Source: Lentzea aerocolonigenes | GTDB taxonomy: Bacteria; Actinomycetota; Actinomycetes; Mycobacteriales; Pseudonocardiaceae | NCBI RefSeq assembly: GCF_000974445.1 | Contig: NZ_BBOJ01000015.1 | Coordinates: 62,001 to 126,000, forward strand | Length of the DNA stretch: 64,000 nucleotides | Direction of reading: 5' to 3' | In this document: one piece after another, positions 9,123-17,959 of the stretch | Position numbering within the stretch: the first letter of the stretch is position 1 | How the letters are laid out: each line of letters begins with the position of its first letter | The notes under the pieces: model-generated | Told to the model about the DNA's origin: nothing | The model's input: only the letters and a program-made list of their open reading frames with translations | Database searches by the model: none | Program-made: the position numbers and the translations under genes

Positions 9123-11251
9123 CAAACCAACGTCCTAGGCCTTACCGCGTTCGCGCGGTCCACCAATGCGATCCGTTCCTCCGGCGTGGCCGCGAACCGG
9201 GCCAGCGTGCGGTAGCGCCGCTCGAGACCCAGCCGAAGCTCGTGTTCGGAGAGTGCACAGTCCAGCACCCTGCCTTCGGCGGCCTGATTGCGGGTCACGT
9301 AGTCGTACGCCGCCTCCAGCAGTTCCGCCGACAGCTGGGTGTGCGAATGGACGTCGATGTCCAAGGCGTGCAACCGTTCCCCGGCCGCGACGAGGTCGTC
9401 GGCGTCGCCGTGCCCGAGCTGCGCGCGCACCGCCGCGATCTGCGCCGCCAGGTGTTGTGAAGACGTGTCCGGAACGGACAGCAGCACGTCGACCGCTCGC
9501 CCGCGGTCACCGCACGACAGCAGCACCCGCGCCAGCCCGAACGCCGCCGACACGTACGCGTGGTCCGTGCGCCACACCAGCTCGTACCAGCCCGCGGCCG
9601 CCACCAGATCACCGGTGGCCTCCGCGCACACGCCCAGCGCGAGCTTCGGAGCCGCCTCACCCGGCACCGCCGAGCACACCGCGTCGAAGAACCGCCGTGC
9701 GTCCTCGGCCCGCCGGTCGGTCAGCGCGGCGAGGCCCCGGTACCAGTCAGGGCGCCAGTCCTCGGGGTCGAGCTCCGACTCGTCGAACATCGACGGCGCC
9801 GTGATCGCCTCCAGCTCCCGCAGCGCCGCCTCGGTGTCGCCGGACTCGATCAGCACCCGCACGATCCGCAGCCGCACCTCGACCGTCAGCTCCGGTGCCT
9901 TGCGCAGGCCCGCCGGATCCGACGTCGTCGCCGTCGCGAGCCACGACGCGGCCGCATCCGACGTGCTCACGCTCGGTGCCGGCAACGCGACCGCCACCTC
10001 GCCCAGGTCCAGCGCACCCTCCACGCCGAACCGGCGGCGTTCCGGCGTGAACTGCCGCGACGGGCCCGGCCGCTGCACACCGTCCTCGATCGCCAGCACC
10101 TCGCGCAGCACACCCGTGAGCTGGTCCGCCATGTCCTCCGCGCTGGAGAACCGCAGCTCGGGGTTCGGGTTCGTGGCGCGCAGCAACAGCCGGTGGAACG
10201 ACTCGAAACGCCCCAGCAGCGGTTCCTCGTCAACCGTGGGCAGCCGGTCCTTGCACTTGCCGCGGAAGTCGAACGGGAAGCTCATCACCGCCAGAGCTCG
10301 CCCGATCGTGTAGATGTCGGAGAAGATCGACGGCCCGATCGTGCCGATCTCCGGCGCCTGGTAGCCGATCGTGCCGTAGATGGGGGAGTGGTGGTCGTCG
10401 ATGCGCCGCACCGCGCCCAGGTCGATCAGCTTGAGCTGCTCCTCCGTGTGGATCATGTTGTCCGGCTTGAAGTCGCAGTACAGCAGCCCCACACCGTGCA
10501 GGTAGCCGACCGCGGGAAGGATCTCCAGCACGTACGCGATGGCCTGCGCCAGCGGCAACGCCTCGTCACCGCGGCCCTCCCGGCGGCGGTGCGTGATCAT
10601 GTCCTTGATGGACTCGCCGCCGACGTACTCCATCACGATGTAGTCGACGAGGTTGCCGGTCTTGCGGTCCGCGTGCCGGATGAAGTTGTGGATCTTCACG
10701 ATGTTCGGGTGCTCGACCTCGGCGAGGAACCGGCGTTCGGCCAGCGCCGCCGCCATCGCGTCCGCGTCACCCGAGTCGAGCAGGCCCTTCAGCACGACCC
10801 ACCGGTCGCTCACCGCGTGGTCCAGCGCCAGGTACAGCCAGCCCAGCCCGCCGTGCGCCAGACACCCCAGCACCTCGTACTGGTCGTGCAGCACCTCACC
10901 CGGCTCGAGCTTCGGCGTGAACGAGTACGCGTGCCCGCACTGCGGGCAGAACCCCTCCACCCGGCCCGGCTTGCCGTCCTTCTGCCTGCCGACCTTCTTG
11001 CCGCACTTCGAGCAGAACCGCTTCGCCTCGGGAACCTCGGGGTTGGCCAGCACCGCGGTCTTCGGGTCCCGGTACGGCACCCGCGGCACCTCGACCAGAC
11101 CGGCCCCCAACCGGCCGCGGCTCATCGACCGCCCGCTGCCCCGGCGCGCGCGGGCCGAGCTCGACCGCGGCACCTCCTGCGACACCGACCAGGGTGCGGT
11201 CCCCGGTGACGTCGCGGGCCCGGTCACGGGCAGATCCAGCTCCTCACTCAT
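9122..11251 (-). CDS. pknG: PknG-like Ser/Thr protein kinase with rubredoxin-like and TPR domains
   Basis: Soluble kinase of 709 aa that in relatives links extracellular amino-acid levels to the TCA cycle by phosphorylating GarA/OdhI. Layout: disordered N-terminus; zinc module with C80, C83, C102 and C105; kinase domain with the Gly loop LAHGGLGWLYL (131-141), Lys155 in VVLKGLL, the catalytic-loop segment CDFKPDN around D260 (a non-RD kinase, as in known PknG) and DLG near 277; then a TPR-like C-terminal half. Length and order match mycobacterial PknG (about 750 aa). The ATG at 11251 has a strong GGGAGGGAG site and lies 15 bp after glnH. Confidence 0.95.
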   Translation of the reverse strand: MSEELDLPVTGPATSPGTAPWSVSQEVPRSSSARARRGSGRSMSRGRLGAGLVEVPRVPYRDPKTAVLANPEVPEAKRFCSKCGKKVGRQKDGKPGRVEGFCPQCGHAYSFTPKLEPGEVLHDQYEVLGCLAHGGLGWLYLALDHAVSDRWVVLKGLLDSGDADAMAAALAERRFLAEVEHPNIVKIHNFIRHADRKTGNLVDYIVMEYVGGESIKDMITHRRREGRGDEALPLAQAIAYVLEILPAVGYLHGVGLLYCDFKPDNMIHTEEQLKLIDLGAVRRIDDHHSPIYGTIGYQAPEIGTIGPSIFSDIYTIGRALAVMSFPFDFRGKCKDRLPTVDEEPLLGRFESFHRLLLRATNPNPELRFSSAEDMADQLTGVLREVLAIEDGVQRPGPSRQFTPERRRFGVEGALDLGEVAVALPAPSVSTSDAAASWLATATTSDPAGLRKAPELTVEVRLRIVRVLIESGDTEAALRELEAITAPSMFDESELDPEDWRPDWYRGLAALTDRRAEDARRFFDAVCSAVPGEAAPKLALGVCAEATGDLVAAAGWYELVWRTDHAYVSAAFGLARVLLSCGDRGRAVDVLLSVPDTSSQHLAAQIAAVRAQLGHGDADDLVAAGERLHALDIDVHSHTQLSAELLEAAYDYVTRNQAAEGRVLDCALSEHELRLGLERRYRTLARFAATPEERIALVDRANAVRPRTLV

Positions 11252-11266
11252 CTCGCGACTCCCTCC

Positions 11267-12223
11267 CTAGTCCCGATAACGAGCGACCGGCGGCGCTGGT
11301 GCCGGACCCAGCGTGTTCAGCCACCGCCGGTAGATCGCGCCCCACGTGCCGTCGGCGCGCATCCGCTCCAGCACCCCGTTGACGAACCGGACGAGGTCCT
11401 CCTGCCCCTTGGGGATGCCCACCCCGTACGGCTCCTCGGTGAACCGCGCCCCGACCACCTCGGTGTACGGGTCCTGCGCCGCGAGCCCCGCCAGGATCGT
11501 GTCGTCAGTGGAGATCGCGTCGGTCTGCCCCTGCTGCAGCATCACCAGGCAGTCGGTCCAGTTCGGGACGCTCACCGTCGTCTTCACCCTGCTCACGACG
11601 TTGTTGAGCGACGTCGACCCGGCCGCGACGCACACCTTCCTGTCCTTGAGGCCGTCCACGCCGGCGATCCCGGAGTTGCGGCGCACCAGCACCCGCTGCC
11701 CGGCCTGGTAGTAGACCGACGAGAACTCGACGTCCTTGAGGCGGTCGCAGGTGATCGTCATCGTCCGCACGACCAGGTCGACCTCACCGCGCTGCAGCAT
11801 CGGGATCCGCTCGGCCGAGGTGACGACCTTGAACTGCACCTTCTTCTCGTCCCCGAAGACGGCCTTGGTGATCTGCCGCGCCACGTCGACGTCGAAGCCC
11901 TCCAGCTCGCCGGTGAACGAGTTGCGGAACCCCATCAGGTACGAGTTCTGGTCCACCCCGGCGATCAACCGGCCGCGCTTGAGGATCCGCTCCATGGTCG
12001 ACCCCGCCGGCATCTGCCCCGCCGCCGGCAACGCGCCCGGACGCAGGCTCGCCGTCGCGTCGCACGAGGGCGCGGGGCCCGTCGTGCTGCTCGGCGCCGA
12101 GGTCACCGTGCTCGCGCCGGCCGGCTGCGGCGCCCCGGCGGTGCGCGGCACGATCTCACTCGGCGCGGGCCCCGCCGAACACGCGCTGATCAAAGCCACC
12201 GACACGAGCGCGAGTCGTCTCAT
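11267..12223 (-). CDS. glnH: GlnH-like amino-acid-binding lipoprotein
   Basis: Solute-binding lipoprotein (318 aa) with lipobox ISAC near residue 15, a Pro/Ser/Thr-rich linker, and a bacterial SBP_3 domain: LKRGRLIAGVDQNSYLMGF, then GFDVDVARQITKAVFGD and a C-terminal RWLNTLG. In related bacteria GlnH binds glutamate, aspartate or glutamine outside the cell and signals through GlnX to PknG rather than feeding an ABC importer. No ABC permease or ATPase lies nearby, which supports a sensing role. The ATG at 12223 overlaps the glnX stop by 4 bases (ATGA). Confidence 0.93.
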   Translation of the reverse strand: MRRLALVSVALISACSAGPAPSEIVPRTAGAPQPAGASTVTSAPSSTTGPAPSCDATASLRPGALPAAGQMPAGSTMERILKRGRLIAGVDQNSYLMGFRNSFTGELEGFDVDVARQITKAVFGDEKKVQFKVVTSAERIPMLQRGEVDLVVRTMTITCDRLKDVEFSSVYYQAGQRVLVRRNSGIAGVDGLKDRKVCVAAGSTSLNNVVSRVKTTVSVPNWTDCLVMLQQGQTDAISTDDTILAGLAAQDPYTEVVGARFTEEPYGVGIPKGQEDLVRFVNGVLERMRADGTWGAIYRRWLNTLGPAPAPPVARYRD

Positions 12224-13461
12224 CGGTACTCCTTGAGGCGCTGCCACAGCCCCATCGTCGACCCCGCCGCGCTGATCACCGCGAGCACCAGCACCCCGAC
12301 CACCGTGCCCGCCAGCGATGCCCGCGCCACCGCCACCTCGTCGCTGAAGTCCTGCCGCGCCTGGCCGATCGCCCGCACCAGATCGGAGTCCAGCGAGTCG
12401 AAGTACGGGTTGTCGATCAGGTTCACCGCGTCGTTGTACTGGCCCGCGTCGTCGGCCTCGCGGATGCGCTGGTGCACCTGCTGCCACTGCCGGAAGTGCC
12501 GCATCGCCTGGTCCACCGCCTCGGTGTCGTCCAGCCGTTTCGCCTGCTCCAGCTGCCCCTCCAGCCGTTGCGAGACCTCGACGAAGCTCTTCTCGTAGGC
12601 CTGGCCCGCACCACGCGCGACCAGCGTCAGAGTCTCGTCGCCCCGTGCCGTCAGTGTCGCGATCCGCGCCTGCGCCAGCACGTCGACCTTGGCCGAGGCG
12701 GTGCGGGAGTCCGCCACGTCGCGCATCACCAGCACCGACACCGTCGTCACCCACAGCAGCGACACCACCGCCGCACTGGTCGCCACCAGCAGCCCGATGT
12801 TGAGCAGCCGGTTCGTCTTGCGGGTCAGGTAGCGCTGGGTGAGCACGAGCCCGATCACGAACGCCAGCGCCACCAGCACCGGGGCGACCGGGAAGCCCGC
12901 CTCGTCCTGGGCACGCGCGACCCGGTCCGTCTCCGCCCGGTACAGCTCCTGCGCCGCCGGCAGCAGCTGCGTGCGCATCAACCCCGACGCCTCGCGCAGG
13001 TAGGCCGCGCCGACCGGGAAGCCCTGCCGGTTGTTCGTGCGCGCCGTCTCGATCAGGCCCGTGTACACCGGCAGCTGCGCGGCCAGCGTCGCGGTGAGGT
13101 CGGGGGAGGAGGCCGTGGCCACCGACAGCGCCGCCTGCGCCTGCGCGATGTCCGCCTCGTAGCGTTCCCGCAGCTGGGTGGGCTCGAGGCCACCGGACAG
13201 GAACGCGCTGGCCGCCGTCGCGTCGGCGTCCTGCAACGACCGGTAGACCTCCTGCGCCGCGTGCGCGAGAGGCTCCGACCGCGTCGCCAGGTCCTGCAGC
13301 GCCTGCTCCTGCCGGTTCACGCTCCACGTCGCGAGCGACCCGCTGGCCAGGCTCGCCAGGACCAGCACCACGGCGATCAGGCTCAACCGTCCCGGTGTCG
13401 ACCGCGCCAGACCGGTGACCCGGCGCACCAGCGCCTGCCGCGGCTGCGAGTCGATCACCAC
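12220..13461 (-). CDS. glnX: GlnX-like transmembrane signalling protein
   Basis: Membrane protein (413 aa) that would couple GlnH in the periplasm to PknG. Hydrophobic segments: one near the N-terminus (LSLIAVVLVLASLASGS), two in the middle (FPVAPVLVALAFVIGLV and a second starting LNIGLLVATSAAVVSLLW), and one near the C-terminus (LAGTVVGVLVLAVISAAG). They separate two helical extracytoplasmic regions rich in Gln, Glu and Ala. This matches the four-helix topology described for GlnX. I chose the GTG at 13461, preceded by GGGAGG with a 7-base spacing, over a frame reaching to 13524. First gene of the operon. Confidence 0.9.
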   Translation of the reverse strand: MVIDSQPRQALVRRVTGLARSTPGRLSLIAVVLVLASLASGSLATWSVNRQEQALQDLATRSEPLAHAAQEVYRSLQDADATAASAFLSGGLEPTQLRERYEADIAQAQAALSVATASSPDLTATLAAQLPVYTGLIETARTNNRQGFPVGAAYLREASGLMRTQLLPAAQELYRAETDRVARAQDEAGFPVAPVLVALAFVIGLVLTQRYLTRKTNRLLNIGLLVATSAAVVSLLWVTTVSVLVMRDVADSRTASAKVDVLAQARIATLTARGDETLTLVARGAGQAYEKSFVEVSQRLEGQLEQAKRLDDTEAVDQAMRHFRQWQQVHQRIREADDAGQYNDAVNLIDNPYFDSLDSDLVRAIGQARQDFSDEVAVARASLAGTVVGVLVLAVISAAGSTMGLWQRLKEYR

Positions 13462-13568
13462 GAGCGGGCCTCCCAAGCGGGCAAGTTGATCGGCGTGGCG
13501 TAACTGTAGGCACCCTGAGGACACCGCGTGGGAATTAACGACGCATCCCGCGAGGTGTCACTCGCCCG

Positions 13569-14324
13569 TTACGACCGGCGTGACTCGATCAGCCGATCGA
13601 CACCGTCCAGGATCATCTCCAGCCCGAACTCGAACGAGTGCTCCGGGCTGAACGCGCTCTGGTGCGCCTCGCCGACAGCACCCCCGACCCTCGCGGCCAC
13701 CGGGTAGCGGGCCGGGTCGAACACCGTCATCAGGAACGGCGCCGCCGCGTCCCACCACTGCTGGTCGGTCAGCCCGGTCTCCTTCTCGGTCACGGCCGCC
13801 GCCGTCAGCCCGCGCGCCGAGTTCTGCACGTGCCCGAGGACCAGGTTGAGCACCGAGTCCATCTCCACGTCCGACAGCCCGACACCCTCCAGGCCGCGCA
13901 GCTCGAAGTCGTACTTCGCGGCCACCTGCGGCCCCAGCACCGTCCGCGACGGCGCGACCTGCAGCAACCACGGGTGCCGCCGGTACAGCGCCAGGTTCTC
14001 CCGCGCCACGTACCCGAGGTGCTCGCGCCAGCCCTCGACGGGCGTGCGGCCGGTCGCGGCCTGCACGGTGTCGACCATGACGTCGATCAGCTCACCCTTG
14101 CCCGGCACGTAGGTGTAGAGCGACATCGTGCCCACGCCGAGCGACTCGGCCACGCGCCGCATCGACAGCGCCTTCAGCCCGTCGGCGTCGGCCAGCGCGA
14201 TGCCGGCCTGCACGATCCGGTCCACGCTCAGGTCCGGCTTGCCCTTGCGGCTCGTGCGCTCCTGGGTGCGCCACAGCAACGCCAGCGTCCGCGCGGGGTC
14301 GCCGCTGCCCGTGTGTTCGATCAC
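13569..14324 (-). CDS. TetR-family regulator (paralogue of the gene at 28164)
   Basis: Repressor of 251 aa. The N-terminal HTH reads IVQAGIALADADGLKALSMR, then GVGTMSLYTYVPGKGELIDV, and a TetR_C effector domain follows. The conserved lead-in DPARTLALLWR is nearly the same in the 251-aa TetR at 28164. The start is a GTG. It is divergent to the SNF2 helicase gene, and a 21-bp palindrome lies between the two starts, so it probably represses both itself and the helicase operon. Ligand unknown. Confidence 0.93.
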   Translation of the reverse strand: MIEHTGSGDPARTLALLWRTQERTSRKGKPDLSVDRIVQAGIALADADGLKALSMRRVAESLGVGTMSLYTYVPGKGELIDVMVDTVQAATGRTPVEGWREHLGYVARENLALYRRHPWLLQVAPSRTVLGPQVAAKYDFELRGLEGVGLSDVEMDSVLNLVLGHVQNSARGLTAAAVTEKETGLTDQQWWDAAAPFLMTVFDPARYPVAARVGGAVGEAHQSAFSPEHSFEFGLEMILDGVDRLIESRRS

Positions 14325-14339
14325 GAGCCGGACCCTACC

Positions 14340-14360
14340 GTACCGTATGGTGTACGGTAC
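14340..14360. promoter_or_regulatory. TetR operator with 8-bp inverted arms
   Basis: Perfect arms GTACCGTA and TACGGTAC are separated by 5 bp (TGGTG). The right arm contains TACGGT at 14353-14358, a TAnnnT-type -10 element whose start point would fall at or next to the helicase ATG (14366). Repressor binding and helicase transcription would therefore be mutually exclusive. The CCGTA-N5-TACGG core recurs twice before the paralogous TetR gene at 28164. Confidence 0.85.
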
Positions 14361-14365
14361 AGAGT

Positions 14366-16663
14366 ATGTTCGGCGATCTCCGCGGAAAGTCCCTGTTCGA
14401 AGCCTTGCCCGACGCGCTGAACGACCCCGGCTACTGGGGAGTGGCCACCGCGACGGCGCTCGCCCTGGTCGCGCGCGGCCGGATCGTGCCGAGTGTGACC
14501 GGCGACGGCCACGACACCTGGCGGATCGGGCCGCTCGACCACGCCGATGAGCTGCACCTGCGGCAGCTCGCGGCCCACGGCGACTACGACGAGCTGCGGG
14601 CCTACCTCGACGCGGTGGCGGATGTGCTGCCCCGCGGCGGGGCGGAGGGCCCCTTCGCCGCCGCGCAACCCCGCCACGTTCCCGAGTTGCAGGCGTGGGC
14701 CGACGAGCAGATCAAGCTCTCCTTGCGCATCGAGACCACCGACGACCTGCGGTTCCGGGCGATCGTCCAGGTCCGCGCCATCACCGACCCCTACCCGCGC
14801 GACGTCCGCGGCTCCGGCCGTGAGCTCGACGCCATCCGCGCGATCGGCCGCTCCACGTGGCCGCCGCTGCACCGGCTGCTCGACCAGGCCGACCTCACCG
14901 ACGACGAGGTCGCCGAACTCCTCACCACCGACATCGAGGTGCACTGGCCGGCGAACCTCACCACGTCGTTGTCCGCGAAAGCCGTCATCGGCGAACCCGG
15001 CGGCAGGTTCTCCGCCGGCGACCTGCTCGCGTTCGACTGGCAGCTCGCCCTCGGCGGCGACGTGCTGACCGAGGCTGAGATGGACGTCATCGCCGAAGCC
15101 AGCCGCCCCGTGATCAGGCTGCGCGACCAGTGGGTGCTCCTCGACCCGAACCTCAAGCGCAAGGCCCGGCAGCAGCTCAAGCCGATCACCGCCGTCCAGG
15201 CCGTCACCGCCGCTCTCGCCGGTACCGCGGTGATCGACGGCGAGCACGTCGACGTCGCCCCGCACAGCCTCACCACCGCCATCACGACCGTGCCGGAGCT
15301 CCCACAGCCCGCTGCGTTGCAGGCGACGTTGCGCGACTACCAGCTGCACGGCCTGCGCTGGCTCGCCCACATGACCGGCCTCGGCCTGGGCGCCTGCCTC
15401 GCCGACGACATGGGACTCGGCAAGACCATCACGCTCATCGCCCTGCACCTGCACCGCGCCCACGAGCACCCGACGCTGGTCGTCTGCCCGGCCTCCCTGC
15501 TCGGCAACTGGGAACGCGAGATCCACCGCTTCGCCCCCGGCACACCGGTCACCCGCTACCACGGTCCACAACGGACGCTCGCCGACCGGGGCGTCGTGCT
15601 CACCACCTACGGCACCATGCGCCTGGACGCCGAAGCGCTGAAGAACCACGCGTGGGGCATGGTCGTCGCCGACGAGGCCCAGCACGTCAAGAACCCGCAC
15701 TCCGGCACCGCCAAGGCACTGCGCTCGATCCCCGCCGCGGCCAGAGTCGCGCTGTCCGGCACCCCCGTCGAGAACTCGCTGTCCGAGCTCTGGTCCATCC
15801 TGGACTGGACGACACCCGGCCTGCTCGGCACGCACCGCGCGTTCCGCACCCGCTGGCCCGAGCCCGACGACACGCTCACCAAGGTCGTGCGGCCGTTCCT
15901 GCTGCGGCGCCGCAAGTCCGACCCCGGCGTGGCCCCCGAACTGCCCGCCAAGACCGAGACCGACAGGTTCGTCTCGCTGACGACGGAACAGGCCGCGTTG
16001 TACGAGGCGCTGACCAGGGACACCCTCGACCGCATCGCGGCGAGCGACGGCATCGCCCGCCGTGGTCTCGTGCTGAAACTGCTCACGGGCCTCAAGCAGA
16101 TCTGCAACCACCCGTCGCACTTCCTGGGCCACGCCTCGTTGCAGGGCACGTCCGGCAAGCTCGACCTGCTCGACGAACTGCTCGCCACGATCGTCGCCGA
16201 GGACGGCTCGGCGCTGATCTTCACCCAGTACGTCGGCATGGCCCGCCTGCTCGAACAGCACATCGAGCAGCCCACCAGGTTCCTGCACGGCGGCACGCCG
16301 ATCGCGCAGCGCGAGCAGATGGTCGACGACTTCCAGCAGGGCCGCGCACCGGTGTTCCTGCTGTCGTTGAAAGCCGCCGGCACCGGCCTGAACCTGACGC
16401 GCGCCGACCACGTGATCCACTTCGACCGCTGGTGGAACCCCGCCGTCGAGGACCAGGCCACCGACCGCGCCCACCGCATCGGCCAGACCCGCCCCGTGCA
16501 GGTGCACAAGCTCGTCACCGAAGGCACCGTCGAGGAACGCGTCGCCGCGCTCCTGCAGGACAAACGCGACCTCGCCGACGCCGTCCTGCACGGCGGGGAG
16601 ACCGCGTTCACCGACCTCACCGACGCCGAACTCGCCGAACTCGTCCAGCTCAGGAGCGCCTGA
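14366..16663 (+). CDS. SNF2-family DEAD/DEAH-box helicase (HepA-like)
   Basis: DNA-dependent ATPase of 765 aa. A family-specific N-terminal half precedes the two RecA-like domains: LADDMGLGKT (Walker A, about residue 346), DEAQHVKN (motif II, about 436), LSGTPVEN (motif III), then IFTQYVGM, FDRWWNPAVEDQATDRAHRIGQ and HKLVTEGTVEERV (helicase C motifs). It has no methyltransferase or nuclease domain. The ATG is only 5 bases from the TetR operator, suggesting a leaderless message. The stop overlaps the SWIM gene start by one base. SNF2-SWIM pairs are common in actinobacteria; their role in DNA or RNA-polymerase remodelling is not established. Confidence 0.96.
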   Translation: MFGDLRGKSLFEALPDALNDPGYWGVATATALALVARGRIVPSVTGDGHDTWRIGPLDHADELHLRQLAAHGDYDELRAYLDAVADVLPRGGAEGPFAAAQPRHVPELQAWADEQIKLSLRIETTDDLRFRAIVQVRAITDPYPRDVRGSGRELDAIRAIGRSTWPPLHRLLDQADLTDDEVAELLTTDIEVHWPANLTTSLSAKAVIGEPGGRFSAGDLLAFDWQLALGGDVLTEAEMDVIAEASRPVIRLRDQWVLLDPNLKRKARQQLKPITAVQAVTAALAGTAVIDGEHVDVAPHSLTTAITTVPELPQPAALQATLRDYQLHGLRWLAHMTGLGLGACLADDMGLGKTITLIALHLHRAHEHPTLVVCPASLLGNWEREIHRFAPGTPVTRYHGPQRTLADRGVVLTTYGTMRLDAEALKNHAWGMVVADEAQHVKNPHSGTAKALRSIPAAARVALSGTPVENSLSELWSILDWTTPGLLGTHRAFRTRWPEPDDTLTKVVRPFLLRRRKSDPGVAPELPAKTETDRFVSLTTEQAALYEALTRDTLDRIAASDGIARRGLVLKLLTGLKQICNHPSHFLGHASLQGTSGKLDLLDELLATIVAEDGSALIFTQYVGMARLLEQHIEQPTRFLHGGTPIAQREQMVDDFQQGRAPVFLLSLKAAGTGLNLTRADHVIHFDRWWNPAVEDQATDRAHRIGQTRPVQVHKLVTEGTVEERVAALLQDKRDLADAVLHGGETAFTDLTDAELAELVQLRSA

Positions 16664-17421
16664 TGACCGCACGCGGATTCGCCGCGTTCCCCAAGGTGAA
16701 ACGCCGCGTCGCCACGACGTGGTGGGGCAAGGCGTGGGTGAAGGCGCTGGAGGACACCGCCCTCGACCTCGCCCTGATCCGCCTGGGCCGCCGCTACGCC
16801 CACGCCGGCGTCGTCGGCCCGATCACCGTCAGCCCCGGCCGCCTGCACGCCCAGGTGCACGACGACTCCGCCGTCCACAGCACCACCGTCCACGTGCCGG
16901 TGCTGACCGAAGTCCAATGGGGACGGTTCCTCGACCGCGTCGCCGAGCAGGCGGGCCACATCGCCGCGTTGCTGGACAACGACATGCCACGCGACCTCGT
17001 CGCCGCCGCCGAAGAGTCCGGTGTGGACCTGCTGCCCGGCATCGGCGACCTGGAGCCTTCGTGTGACTGCGACGGGTGGGAACTGCCGTGCCGCCACGCC
17101 GCCGCGCTCGCGTTCCAGGTCGGCTGGCTGCTCGACGCCGATCCGTTCGTGCTCCTGCTGCTCAAGGGAAAACCGGAACAGGAACTTCTCGACGCGTTGA
17201 AGCAACGCGTCGCCGGGCCCGTCGGAACCAGAACACCTGTGGTGGTTTCGCACGAAGACCCAGGTCAGCTGCCTGCCCGTCCGGCACTTTCGACCACCAC
17301 ACCTGTGGTGCTCGCGGTTGAACCGCCACCCGGATTCGAAGCCGCGGACCTCGAAGCGTTGATGGAGATCGCCGCTGAACGAGCACGCGCGCTGCTGCGT
17401 TCGGGCACTCTCGAAGGGTGA
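16663..17421 (+). CDS. SWIM zinc-finger protein
   Basis: Protein of 252 aa encoded directly after the SNF2 helicase (TGATG junction). It begins FAAFPKVKRRVATTWWGKAW, typical of the helicase-linked SWIM proteins. In the middle it holds the SWIM motif CDCDGWELPCRHAAAL (C-x-C...C-x-H), a zinc site that binds DNA or protein. The C-terminal third is Pro- and Thr-rich. The coupling implies a complex with the helicase. The next gene overlaps its stop by 4 bases. Confidence 0.93.
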   Translation: MTARGFAAFPKVKRRVATTWWGKAWVKALEDTALDLALIRLGRRYAHAGVVGPITVSPGRLHAQVHDDSAVHSTTVHVPVLTEVQWGRFLDRVAEQAGHIAALLDNDMPRDLVAAAEESGVDLLPGIGDLEPSCDCDGWELPCRHAAALAFQVGWLLDADPFVLLLLKGKPEQELLDALKQRVAGPVGTRTPVVVSHEDPGQLPARPALSTTTPVVLAVEPPPGFEAADLEALMEIAAERARALLRSGTLEG

Positions 17422-17957
17422 TCACCGAGAAGCAGAAGATGTTGACCGGCCAGCTGTACAAGGACTCCGACCCCGAACTGGTCGCCGAGAGGGCGTCCGC
17501 GCAACGCCTCGTCGACGAGTTCAACTCGACGCGTTCCCACGCGGTCATCGAGAAGCTCTTCGGGTCGATCGGCGAGGGCTCGTGGGTCATGCCGCGGTTC
17601 CAGTGCGACTACGGCCACCAGATCCACATGGGCACCAACAGCTTCCTCAACTACGACGCCATCCTCATGGACTGCGCCACGATCACCATCGGCAACGACG
17701 TCTCCATCGGCCCGCGAGCCCAACTGCTCACCGCGCTGCACCCGATCGAGGACCACGAAGCACGGCGGCAACGGTTCGAAACGGCCGCACCGATCACGAT
17801 CGGCGACAACGTGTGGCTGGGCGGCGGAGTCATCGTCTGCGCGGGCGTGACCATCGGCGACAACGCGGTGATCGGCGCGGGCAGCGTGGTCACGCGCGAC
17901 ATCCCGCCGCGCGTGCTGGCGGTCGGCAACCCCTGCAAGGTGATCCGCGAACTGTGA
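17418..17957 (+). CDS. Sugar O-acetyltransferase (maltose/galactoside acetyltransferase type)
   Basis: Acetyl-CoA-dependent O-acetyltransferase (179 aa). It has the N-terminal Mac domain (EKQKMLTGQLYKDSDPELV) and a left-handed beta-helix with hexapeptide repeats (ITIGNDVSIGPRAQ, ITIGDNVWLGGGVIV, VTIGDNAVIGAGSVVT). The catalytic His is in TALHPIEDH. The GTG at 17418 overlaps the SWIM-gene stop (GTGA), so it is co-translated with the helicase operon although its metabolism looks unrelated. Family members acetylate free sugars; the true substrate is unknown. Confidence 0.92.
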   Translation: MITEKQKMLTGQLYKDSDPELVAERASAQRLVDEFNSTRSHAVIEKLFGSIGEGSWVMPRFQCDYGHQIHMGTNSFLNYDAILMDCATITIGNDVSIGPRAQLLTALHPIEDHEARRQRFETAAPITIGDNVWLGGGVIVCAGVTIGDNAVIGAGSVVTRDIPPRVLAVGNPCKVIREL

Positions 17958-17959
17958 CC

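Noticed and set aside
14321..16672. Open frame of 783 codons on the minus strand opposite the SNF2 gene
   Set aside because: No recognisable protein features, repetitive Gly/Val/Arg/Asp composition, and exact antisense position to a gene with all helicase motifs. High GC keeps antisense frames open.
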